From CAWAYH01 sp963786195 (GTDB lineage: Bacteria > Acidobacteriota > Vicinamibacteria > Vicinamibacterales > 2-12-FULL-66-21), in the NCBI GenBank assembly GCA_963786195.1, contig CAWAYH010000010.1, positions 319,583 to 383,582 of the forward strand: a DNA stretch of 64,000 nt, given 5' to 3'. Position numbers and translations under genes: made by a program. The notes under the pieces were generated by a model. It saw only the letters and a list, made by a program, of their open reading frames with translations. It ran no database searches and was not told the DNA's origin. Shown piece after piece: positions 20,261 to 29,308 of this stretch (its first letter is position 1; each line of letters opens with the position of its first letter).

Positions 20261-21228
20261 TTAGGCTACTCGCCGGTCGGCCTCCCGTCCAGCGGGCGCG
20301 AAGACAGGCTCTGAAGGTTTCTCCTCAGCCGGTGTCCGCTGCCAGCGGACGATCGCGACGCCTGCGAAGACGAGCGCGGCCGCGAGCGCCATGCGCGACG
20401 TGAACGGCTCGCTCAGCAGCAGCACACCGAGCGCGACCGCGATAACGGGATTGATGTACGCGTAAAGCGAGACGAACGAGACCGGAAGGTGTCGCAGCGC
20501 GAACGTGTAGGCGACGAAGCCTCCGATCGCGCCGATCGTCGACAGATACGCCAGCGCGAACGTCGTCTTCGGCGTGAAGAAGAGGCTGGACCACTCGCCT
20601 CGGAGCGTCCCTGCGATGATCATCATCAGCCCGCCCGCCAGCATCTGGTAGGCGGTCGTGCCGAGGACGTTGTCGTGCGGCGCGTGTCGCTTCGAATACG
20701 ACGAGCCGATCGCCCAGCCGATCGACGCCATCTGCAGCGCGACCATGCCCATCAGAAAGCCGCGACGGCCGGGTGTGTCGAGCGTCAGATCCGGCCACAC
20801 CAGCAGCACGATCCCGCCAAAACCCAGCAGGAGCCCGGCGATGCTTCGTGGCTGCAGCCGCTCGCCGTCACGCAGGCACGCTTCGACAGCCAGCCATCCA
20901 GAATGGCGAGGTCGCAACCATGACCGCGGCGAGGCCGCTCGGCACCCACTGTTCGGCGAAGACAACGCCGCCGTTCCCGAGGCCGAGCAGCAGGAAGCCG
21001 AGCACACGCGATGCTGGCCCATCTCGAAGGCGGCGGCAGCTTCTCGCCGCGCGCTGCGACGTAGAGCGCGAGGAGCGCGCCGGCGATCGTCCAGCGGAGG
21101 CCGCCCATCAGCGCGGGTGGCATGGACTCGAGGCTCACACGAATTCCCAGGTAGGTCGTGCCCCAGATCAGACACACCGCCACCCAGGCGAGATAGGCCA
21201 GGCGGCGAAGACGTGCGCCGGGCGTCAT
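20261..21228 (-). CDS. EamA/DMT-family transporter, frameshifted
   Basis: This drug/metabolite-type exporter has two EamA repeats and about ten hydrophobic segments. The N-terminal part reads LAWVAVCLIWGTTYLGIRVSL and PPALMGGLRWTIAGALLALY; the C-terminal part reads LLLGFGGIVLLVWPDL, IGAIGGFVAYTFALRHLP and YINPVIAVALGVLLLSEPF. Frames change near 21010 and 20895, in the middle helices. Its start overlaps the stop of the Lrp regulator by 4 bases (ATGA), so the two are co-transcribed and the regulator probably controls export of an amino acid or related metabolite. Confidence 0.85.
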
Positions 21229-21722
21229 GCGTGTGCCTCCTCCTCACGTTTGGGAAGCGGCAGACGCGAGGTCTCCTTGACGGTTTCCAGCACGATCGTC
21301 GTACGCGTGGAGCGCACGCCGGGAATGCGGCCGAAGCGGGTGCGCAGCAGCTGACCGAGATGTTCGGCGTCACGTGCCCGAACCTTGATCAGGTAACAGT
21401 CGTCCCCGGCGACGTGGTGAACCTCGAGGACTTCGGGGTGCTCGGCCAGGGCCTGGGCGATTCGTGTTTCCGACCCCGATTCGTCGCTTCGGACCGCGAC
21501 GAACGCCAGCAGACCGAGACCCAGGGCGCGCGGATCGATGTGGGCGCTGTATCCCTTCACGACACGTCGCGCTTCCAGTTTTCGAAGGCGTTCGAGGACG
21601 GCGGACGGCGCAAGGCCGACGGCCCGGGCAATCTCAGCCTGGGTCTCCCGCGCGTTGGCCTGAAGGAGCTCCAGAATCTGGAGATCGATCTCGTCGAGCG
21701 CCTTGTCGTTGACCATAACCAC
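21225..21722 (-). CDS. Lrp/AsnC-family transcriptional regulator
   Basis: This intact 165-residue regulator has an N-terminal winged HTH (LDEIDLQILELLQANAR, ETQAEIARAVGLAPSAVLER) and a C-terminal ligand-binding RAM domain (FVAVRSDESG, EVHHVAGDDCYLIKVRA). Lrp-type proteins bind amino acids and assemble into octamers. Overlap with the downstream EamA exporter suggests local control of that transporter. Upstream (21723-21804) is AT-rich and probably carries the promoter. Confidence 0.93.
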   Translation of the reverse strand: MVMVNDKALDEIDLQILELLQANARETQAEIARAVGLAPSAVLERLRKLEARRVVKGYSAHIDPRALGLGLLAFVAVRSDESGSETRIAQALAEHPEVLEVHHVAGDDCYLIKVRARDAEHLGQLLRTRFGRIPGVRSTRTTIVLETVKETSRLPLPKREEEAHA

Positions 21723-21804
21723 CGAATTATATCACCTATTGCGTCTCGAATATGACCAATGTTCTGATGGATCATCAATGTGCAGAATTTTATTCTGTTC
21801 AGGC

Positions 21805-21847
21805 GGGTGCCTGGCACCTTGACGCGAAAAAGGTGCCTGGCACCTTT
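21805..21847. repeat. Paired palindromes AGGTGCCTGGCACCT
   Basis: Two near-identical palindromes (21805-21820 and 21829-21847) sit in the 240-base gap upstream of the Lrp gene. Each can form a stem of seven or more bases. The motif is a dispersed bacterial intergenic repeat; no protein or site function is apparent. Confidence 0.65.
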
Positions 21848-21963
21848 GGGTGAGAAGGTGGCTGCGCATCAAACTCAAGTATTGAGGATGGCACTAATTA
21901 TGCTGATTAGATGAAAAGACGGGAGATGTGTGACCTCGGTGTATCCGAGACATACGTTCTAAT

Positions 21964-22200
21964 GTGAAGAAGCTACCAACGGAGGAGGAAATCCATGCGC
22001 GCCTGCGCGAGCTGACCGCCGCGGCGCGCAAGCTTCGCCAGGAGCTCCAGGAGCACGACAAGCCGCACCCGCGCCTGCGCGAGCTGGCCAACGATCGGCC
22101 GCTTCGAAGACTAGCCGGTTGCCGCCGAGCGCCCCCCTCGCCAAGCCCACAAGAAGCGCTGAACGCCCCACGCATCAGCACTAGCCAGGCAGGAAACTGA
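21964..22200 (+). CDS. Small charged coiled-coil hypothetical protein
   Basis: A GTG start gives 78 residues. The first 45 are strongly helical and charged (EEEIHARLRELTAAARKLRQ), then a basic proline/serine-rich tail. The 3' end overlaps the convergent FadH-like gene by 20 bases, and no strong ribosome site is visible, so it may not be real. Confidence 0.35.
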   Translation: MKKLPTEEEIHARLRELTAAARKLRQELQEHDKPHPRLRELANDRPLRRLAGCRRAPPSPSPQEALNAPRISTSQAGN

Positions 22201-22975
22201 ACGTCCCCCGGCCGAGCCACGCGCCTCCATCAATCGTCAGTGTTTCGCCGGTGATGTACGCGGCGTGATCCGAGACGAGAAACGCCACGGCGTCCGCGAC
22301 CTCGCCGGGCTGCCCCCAGCGCCCGAGCGGCACCATGCTGGTAATCCGATCGACGGCTTCCGGCGTGTTCCACAGCTGTTTCGCCGCGCCTGCTGATTCG
22401 ATCGGCCCGGGCGCGACGGCGTTGACGCGGATCCTGTGGCGCGCCCACTCGACGGCGAGCGTCTGCGTCATCGACATGACGCCGGCCTTCGCCGCCGCCG
22501 AATGAATGGTGCCTCCGCTGCCCGTCCACACGTAATTCGCGAGCACGGACACGATCGTCCCGCCGGCGCCCCTCGCAATCATGTGCCGCCCCACCGCTCG
22601 GGAACAGTAGAAGCTGCCGTTGAGCACGATGCCGATCACGGCGTTCCACCCGTTGGGCGTCAAGTCCTCGGCGCGACAGATGAAGTTGCCCGCCGCGTTG
22701 TTGATCAGGATGTCGATGCGACCGAAATGGCGCACGACCCGCTGCACCATCTCGTCGACCTGCTCGGGATTGCGGACGTCGATCTGCACGGCGAGCGGAT
22801 CGAAGCCGGCGAGTCGCAGCTCGGCGGATCCCCGCTCGAGGTTCTCCGCGTTCCGGCTGCCGATCGCGAGACGCGCTCCCAGTTCGCCGAGGCGCTTCGC
22901 AATCGCCAGTCCTATCCCGGTGCCACCGCCGGTCACGATGGCCACGCGGTCCTTGAGGAGCGTGTTGGTCATCAT
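22181..22975 (-). CDS. fadH: SDR-family 2,4-dienoyl-CoA reductase-like enzyme
   Basis: This intact 264-residue Rossmann-fold oxidoreductase has the NADP-binding TGGGTGIG (residues 15-22) and NNAAG (92-96). The catalytic segment reads TIHSAAAKAGV, with His158 where classical SDRs have Tyr, while Lys163 is kept. That arrangement, with the nearby RIRVNAVAPGPIE, is seen in the 2,4-dienoyl-CoA reductase subgroup (Bacillus FadH, eukaryotic DECR2), which reduces dienoyl-CoA during unsaturated fatty-acid oxidation. No beta-oxidation genes are adjacent, so the assignment is by similarity only. Confidence 0.82.
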   Translation of the reverse strand: MMTNTLLKDRVAIVTGGGTGIGLAIAKRLGELGARLAIGSRNAENLERGSAELRLAGFDPLAVQIDVRNPEQVDEMVQRVVRHFGRIDILINNAAGNFICRAEDLTPNGWNAVIGIVLNGSFYCSRAVGRHMIARGAGGTIVSVLANYVWTGSGGTIHSAAAKAGVMSMTQTLAVEWARHRIRVNAVAPGPIESAGAAKQLWNTPEAVDRITSMVPLGRWGQPGEVADAVAFLVSDHAAYITGETLTIDGGAWLGRGTFSFLPG

Positions 22976-23063
22976 CGTCGTCTGAACCCAGACCTCGAGA
23001 AGAGCTTAGTCAGCCCGTGTCCGCATGTCCACGCGGGCCGACGCCGCATGCTACCATCCGTTC

Positions 23064-23627
23064 ATGCGCGCCAGTGCCGCTCCCCTGGCGTCAGCGTCAC
23101 GGCTGACTGCCGCGCTCGTCCTGTGTCTCACGCTGGCGGCATGCGGATCGGAACCGGCGCGGCCGCAGGACTCAGGGACAGCACCGCCTTCCAGCGCGCC
23201 GCGGACGAGTCAACCGGCCGTACCGGCCTCACCCTTCACGACATCCGGCATCGTGGGTTACACCGGGCTGCTGCCGCCGTTGCCGGAGGCGCCGTTCCCG
23301 TTCGCCCGCCCGCGGCCGATAGTCCAGGCCACCTACGAGTTCGCCGCGCGCCATCCTGAAGTGCTGCGTTATGTCCCCTGCTTCTGTGGATGCGAGGAAC
23401 GCGGACACAAAGACGTCCACGACTGTTTCGTCTCCGGCCGTGACGTCTCGGGCAAGCCGACGTGGAACGTTCACGGCATCGGATGCGGCATCTGTATCGA
23501 CGTCGCGCGAGAGGCGATGCAGATGCACAACGCAGGCTCGACGCTTGCCGATCTTCGCGCGGCGATCGACCGAAAGTACGGGTCGGAGAACCCGACCAGC
23601 ACGCCGACGCCACCGGTTCCGAAGTAG
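23064..23627 (+). CDS. PCYCGC-motif lipoprotein
   Basis: The ATG at 23064 gives a lipoprotein signal (LTAALVLCLTLAAC, lipobox LAAC). The mature part has a proline-rich linker, then VPCFCGCEERGHKDVHDCF, the PCYCGC-type cysteine cluster, plus a later GIGCGICIDVA. The family is defined by this cluster, is anchored in the membrane, and its function is unknown; metal or thiol chemistry is plausible. An upstream in-frame ATG at 23025 is less likely because it pushes the signal peptide inward. The hybrid kinase begins 19 bases downstream. Confidence 0.85.
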   Translation: MRASAAPLASASRLTAALVLCLTLAACGSEPARPQDSGTAPPSSAPRTSQPAVPASPFTTSGIVGYTGLLPPLPEAPFPFARPRPIVQATYEFAARHPEVLRYVPCFCGCEERGHKDVHDCFVSGRDVSGKPTWNVHGIGCGICIDVAREAMQMHNAGSTLADLRAAIDRKYGSENPTSTPTPPVPK

Positions 23628-23645
23628 ACGGACGTATAATCCCTC

Positions 23646-25190
<1,545 letters not shown>

Positions 25191-25213
25191 GGCCGACGCG
25201 CAGCAGCGTTGGT

Positions 25214-26128
25214 TTATCTGGCGACCGCGATCCGCTCGCGCGTGGCCACAGCCCGCCGTCTGACCGCCGGCTTCGCCGGCGACTTGTATTCCAGCACGAC
25301 GCCGGATTTCACGTCCTGGTTGCCGGTCAGGTTCGCCTTCGCCATCTTCATCCGGCGCACGGTCTGCTGGAACGAGAGGATGGCCGGACGCAGCGCCGCT
25401 GCCGCTTCGGCTGCCGAGCAGTCGGCGCCGAGCGCCTTGCGCAGACGCTGCACCGCGCGGGCATGCAGCTGCGACACGCGCGATTCGTTCACGCCGATCT
25501 CCACGCCGATCTGCTTCATCGTCGCTTCGGAGTAGTAATACATGCCGACGACCTTGCGCTCCCGGGCGGGGAGCGACGCGATGGCGGCGCGGATGCGGTC
25601 CCGAACTTCCTTCTCCTCGTACGCACGGTCCGGCGCCTGCGGCTCGGACGGCACGAGCGCCGGCGGAAGCGACGAGCCGTCGACGTTCTCGCCAGCCGAG
25701 AGCGGCGACGTGGACTCGATCGTGTTGATGCGGACGATCGTGCGGCCGAGGCGCGCCTCGTCAGAGCCAACGCGTGCGGCGAGATCGGCAAGCGACGGTT
25801 CGGCGCCGAGCTCGCGGCGGAGCTGCTCGCGCGCGGCCTCGAGCTCGCGACGCTGACGACGGACGCCGCGCGGCCAGGCGTCGCGCCGCAGCGCGTCGAT
25901 CATCGCGCCGCGGACCCGGCGTTCCGCGAACGTCTCGAACTTGATCCCGCGGGCCTCGTCGAAGCGACAGGCCGCATCGATGAGCCCGAGCATGCCGTCC
26001 TGGACCAGATCGCCGAGCTCGATCGAATGCGGCATCGAGGCGGCGACCCGCCGCGCCAGCGATTCGACAAACGGCAATCCGGCGGCAATCCGTTCACGCT
26101 GTTGGGCAACGAGTGGCTGGCGCTGCAT
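25214..26128 (-). CDS. FliA/WhiG-type alternative sigma-70 factor
   Basis: The ATG at 26128 follows a purine-rich GAGAGAGGAAG. The 304-residue product has sigma region 2 (IELGDLVQDGMLGLIDAACRFD, FETFAERRVRGAMIDALRRD), region 3 (EPSLADLAARVGSDE) and region 4 (ATMKQIGVEIGVNESRVSQLHARAV). This is the sigma-28/FliA layout used for motility or development genes, yet no flagellar gene lies in the window. After region 4 there is an extra tail of about 70 residues, strongly basic at the end (PAKPAVRRRAVATRERIAVA). An in-frame ATG at 26209 is less likely. Confidence 0.88.
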   Translation of the reverse strand: MQRQPLVAQQRERIAAGLPFVESLARRVAASMPHSIELGDLVQDGMLGLIDAACRFDEARGIKFETFAERRVRGAMIDALRRDAWPRGVRRQRRELEAAREQLRRELGAEPSLADLAARVGSDEARLGRTIVRINTIESTSPLSAGENVDGSSLPPALVPSEPQAPDRAYEEKEVRDRIRAAIASLPARERKVVGMYYYSEATMKQIGVEIGVNESRVSQLHARAVQRLRKALGADCSAAEAAAALRPAILSFQQTVRRMKMAKANLTGNQDVKSGVVLEYKSPAKPAVRRRAVATRERIAVAR

Positions 26129-26329
26129 CGGCTTCCTCTCTCTCCTCAGAAGATTGGTGGCAGTCAGGCCACCGTGGACAAGCGCCAGGCAGGGCAACGG
26201 CAGTACCACGTCGCATCCAGGTCGCGACCGCCTCCGGTTCTGCTGAGTTAAATCGTTATTGTTGAAGCGTTTAGAACTGTGCCGACGCGTGAAGGGCTGA
26301 GAAATTCCGGAGGAGGGTCAACCTGAAAT

Positions 26330-26376
26330 GGTCATAATATTGACGGTCTGGCGGGTAGAGTGCCAATATCATGACC
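26330..26376. promoter_or_regulatory. Near-perfect 13-base inverted repeat
   Basis: GGTCATAATATTG (26330-26342) and CAATATCATGACC (26364-26376) are inverted copies with one mismatch and a 21-base spacer. The dyad lies between the sigma-factor start and the 3' end of the DHp/HTH pair. It lacks a T-run, so an operator upstream of the sigma gene is more likely than a terminator. Confidence 0.45.
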
Positions 26377-26394
26377 GGCGACGCCGGCCTGACG

Positions 26395-26637
26395 CTACCG
26401 CTCGGGATGCAGGCGAAGCAGCCGGATCTCGCGCGCGGTGGCCATCGCGTCGAGGACGCTCGCGACCACCTGGGCTGCGCGCGCCCGGGCCATCTCGTCG
26501 GCCGACTTCGCTTCGAGCAGTTCGGCGTTCGCGAGAATAATCCCGAGCTGATTGTTCAGGCGGTGAAAGAGAAGGCCGAGATCGGGCGATTCGTCCACAG
26601 GCATGCTGGCCTGGCGATCGGACGCCGGCATGATCAT
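26395..26637 (-). CDS. DHp-only histidine-kinase-like mini protein
   Basis: The 80-residue product contains LLFHRLNNQLGIILANAELLE, which matches the H-box helix of histidine kinases (H-x-LNN-x-L), but no ATPase domain follows. The second helix is AARAAQVVASVLDAMATA-like. It could act as a phosphotransfer or dimerisation domain, or be a degenerate kinase relic. Its ATG overlaps the stop of the upstream HTH gene by 4 bases, so they are translated together. No function can be assigned. Confidence 0.65.
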   Translation of the reverse strand: MIMPASDRQASMPVDESPDLGLLFHRLNNQLGIILANAELLEAKSADEMARARAAQVVASVLDAMATAREIRLLRLHPER

Positions 26638-26834
26638 GAAGCTGTCTTGCTGGTCAGCTCCGGCGCCCGGCTCGGCTCGCGCCAGAGCGTGTCGACGAAG
26701 ATGCGGACCGAGCCGCCCGCGGTGCGGACGTACTCGATCTTGCCGCTGGCGATCCAGTTGTAGATCGTGCGGCGGCTCACGCCGACCAATTCGCAGGCCT
26801 TCATGATCGAAATCGTCTTGCGCTCTATCATCAT
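26634..26834 (-). CDS. Excisionase-family (MerR-like) HTH DNA-binding protein
   Basis: This 66-residue protein has the compact winged HTH ISIMKACELVGVSRRTIYNW followed by GKIEYVRTAGGSVRIFVDTL, typical of stand-alone excisionase-type helix-turn-helix regulators. It overlaps the DHp-like gene and is transcribed divergently from the NtrC-type regulator, 145 bases away. The shared gap is a likely control region for both. Despite the name, no integrase or phage gene is near. Confidence 0.82.
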   Translation of the reverse strand: MMIERKTISIMKACELVGVSRRTIYNWIASGKIEYVRTAGGSVRIFVDTLWREPSRAPELTSKTAS

Positions 26835-26979
26835 CGCTGTTTTTCCGGGGATGATGTCGGTCCCCGTTCCGCTCTGTGTTATCGGAAGGGGCGTGGCCCG
26901 TCTGTAGGCTTTGAAGCCTGGACCCCGAGCCGTGCCCCTTGCGCCCGTAGCTGTGTCAAAATACCGTCCGCCCGATTAA

Positions 26980-28384
26980 ATGGCTGACCCAGAAAAACAT
27001 CTGCCTGATCGTCGACGACGAGCGGCCACTGCGAGAGGCCATCGCCGAGCGGCTGTCGGACCATGGGTTTGTCGTCGAGCAGGCCGGCAGCGGGGAAGAC
27101 GCGCTCAAACGTCTCACCGACTTCGCGTTCGACATCCTCATCACCGATCTCCGCCTGCCGGGCATCGACGGCCGTCAGGTCCTCGAGGCGGCGCTCGAAC
27201 GCTATCCCGACATCGTGGCCATCGTGATTACCGGCTACGGGACGGTCAAGGACGCGGTGGACGCGATCAAACAGGGCGCGGCCGACTTCATCACGAAGCC
27301 GTTCCAGTTCGACGCGCTGCTCCACGTGTTGAATTCAGCGATGGAGCAGCGGCGGCTGAAGTCGGAGAACGCCTACCTGCGATCGCAGCTCGAGGAGCGA
27401 TACCGGATCGACGGCCTGGTCGGGAGCAGCCGCGTGATGCGCGATCTGTTTCACCTGCTGGAAATCGTGGCGGGCACGTCCAGCACGGTCCTCATCACGG
27501 GCGAAACGGGAACGGGAAAAGAACTCGCGGCCAAGGCGATCCATCACAACAGCGCACGGCGGGCGAACCGGTTCGTCGCGATCAACTGCAGCGCGATTCC
27601 CGAGACCCTTCTGGAGGCCGAACTCTTCGGCCACGTCCGCGGCGCGTTCACGGGCGCCGTGGCCACGCGTCAGGGCCGGCTGGAGCAGGCGAACAAGGGC
27701 ACGCTCTTTCTCGACGAAGTCGGCACGATGAGCCCGGCGTTGCAGGCGAAGCTGTTGCGCGTGCTGCAGGAGCGGGAGTTCGAGCGCGTCGGCGACTCGC
27801 ACAGCATCAAGATCGACGTCCGGGTGATCGCGGCCACGCACTCGGACCTGGCGAAGATGGTCGCCGAGGGGTCATTCCGCGAGGATCTCTTCTACCGGCT
27901 CAACGTGATTCCCGTGACGCTGCCCCCGCTCCGCGAACGCCGTGACGACATTCCGCTGCTCGTTCAACACTTCCTGCAGAAGCTGTCCGCCGACTTGGGC
28001 CGGCCACCGGCGACGATGTCGCAGGAAGCGATCCGGCGGATGATGGCGCATCCGTGGCCCGGCAACGTGCGTCAGCTCGAGAACGTCGTCGAGCGCGCGC
28101 TCGCGTTCAGCCAGGGGAGATCGCAGGTGGATGTGCCGGATCTCTCGCTCGAAGTGGCGACCCAGCCCCCGGCGCCAGCGGAACCGTCGGGAATCCTGTT
28201 TCCTGATGACGGCGTGGATTTCGAAGGGTACATCTCCGGAGTCGAGCTCGCGTTGATCACGCAGTCGCTCGAACGGACGCAAGGCAACAAGCGGCAGGCC
28301 GCCAAGCTGCTGAAGCTCAAACGGACCACGCTGATCGAAAAGATGAAGAGGCTGAGGGCCCGATCCCTGAGCCCCGAGTCCTGA
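26980..28384 (+). CDS. NtrC-family sigma-54-dependent response regulator
   Basis: Domains are a receiver (ICLIVDDERPLREAIAERL, phospho-acceptor Asp in LITDLRLP near residue 59), an AAA+ sigma-54 activator (Walker A GETGTGKE, the RNA-polymerase contact motif GAFTGA at about 27643, REDLFYRLNV, PWPGNVRQLENV) and a Fis-type HTH (NKRQAAKLLKLKRTTLIEKM). Only CTG or ATT starts precede the receiver in frame. If one A is missing from AAAAA at 26992-26996, the ATG at 26980 gives MADPEKNICLIVDDE, which is the natural start. It should activate sigma-54 promoters on phosphorylation. Confidence 0.92.
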
Positions 28385-28388
28385 ACTC

Positions 28389-28952
28389 ATGCCGCCACGC
28401 CACACCTACTGGACGATCATTCTCGACGGCAAGCCGACCGCATTTCGCACGCATACCCAGGAGGAACTGCTGCCGACGCTGCGGCAGCTGCAGACGCGGC
28501 ATCCCGATGCGGTGATGCTCTGGTTCGCGCGCGGCCGCCTGTGGCAATCGCCGGAACACGCGCGACTCGCTTTGGTGGCCCGGCGGGCGCAAGGCGATCG
28601 GCGCGGCCGGGACTGGCGGCCTGGCGGATCGCATCGCGATCCACGCGAGCGATTCAAGGTCCCGCGCGATGAAAAGCGGCGGCGGTTCGCCAATCGACTC
28701 CGGGGTCCCCGTCCGGAAGGCGGTGAGCGTGGACCTGAGTCACGCGGTCCAGGACACCGACCCGAACACCGACCCGCCGGCGTCAGACCGCCGGGGAAGT
28801 CGTCGCGGCCGGCGCCCAAGGGCGACCGCGGCGCACGCGGCTGGAGCGGCGATCGCCGGCGCGAGCGTCCTGATCGAAACAGGCAGGGCGGGCGCAAACC
28901 TGGCGGCGGAGGACGGAAAGGCGGGGGCGGCGGGGGAGGATCGCCTCGATGA
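28389..28952 (+). CDS. Conserved hypothetical protein with Arg/Gly-rich tail
   Basis: The first 95 residues form a folded part (TYWTIILDGKPTAFRTHTQE, HPDAVMLWFARGRLWQSPE, RFKVPRDEKRRRFANRL). The last 90 residues are very rich in Arg, Gly and Pro, ending in a poly-glycine run. Such tails often bind RNA; that is inference. It begins 5 bases after the NtrC-type gene and overlaps the next gene by 4 bases, so the three are likely co-transcribed. Family not identified. Confidence 0.75.
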   Translation: MPPRHTYWTIILDGKPTAFRTHTQEELLPTLRQLQTRHPDAVMLWFARGRLWQSPEHARLALVARRAQGDRRGRDWRPGGSHRDPRERFKVPRDEKRRRFANRLRGPRPEGGERGPESRGPGHRPEHRPAGVRPPGKSSRPAPKGDRGARGWSGDRRRERPDRNRQGGRKPGGGGRKGGGGGGGSPR

Positions 28953-29308
28953 TCGCCCACGTGGTGCTGTTCAAGCCGAAGCCGGGTCTCTCCGACTCCG
29001 ATCGTCAGCAGATCCTCGACGACCTTTCCCGGGCATCATCCGAGATCCCGGTGATTCGACGCGTGCAGGTCGGGCGGCGCGTCCGTCACGGGCTGCCTGG
29101 GTACGAACAACTGATGCGGGAGGATTTCGAGTATCTGGTCATCATCGAGTGCGAGAGTCTCGAGGATTTGAAGGCCTATCTCACGCACCCGGCGCACGCC
29201 GCCATCGGGGGTCACTTCTCCCGGTCTTCGTCGGCGGCGCTGGCGTACGACTTCGAATTCGCGATCGATGCGGAGGGCGGGACGGCCCGCTCTTCATTCA
29301 TGTCGTAA
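28949..29308 (+). CDS. Dabb-family (stress-responsive A/B barrel) protein
   Basis: The 119-residue protein starts MIAHVVLFKPKPGLSDSDRQ and contains YLVIIECESLEDLKAYLTHP and HAAIGGHF, the usual pattern of the ferredoxin-like dimeric alpha/beta barrel. Bacterial members have varied or unknown roles. It overlaps the upstream gene by 4 bases and its 3' end overlaps the convergent permease gene by 15 bases. Confidence 0.88.
   Translation: MIAHVVLFKPKPGLSDSDRQQILDDLSRASSEIPVIRRVQVGRRVRHGLPGYEQLMREDFEYLVIIECESLEDLKAYLTHPAHAAIGGHFSRSSSAALAYDFEFAIDAEGGTARSSFMS

Noticed and set aside
26634..26834. Prophage or integrative element, suggested by the excisionase-type HTH
   Set aside because: No integrase, att repeats or phage genes nearby; such HTH proteins are common stand-alone regulators.
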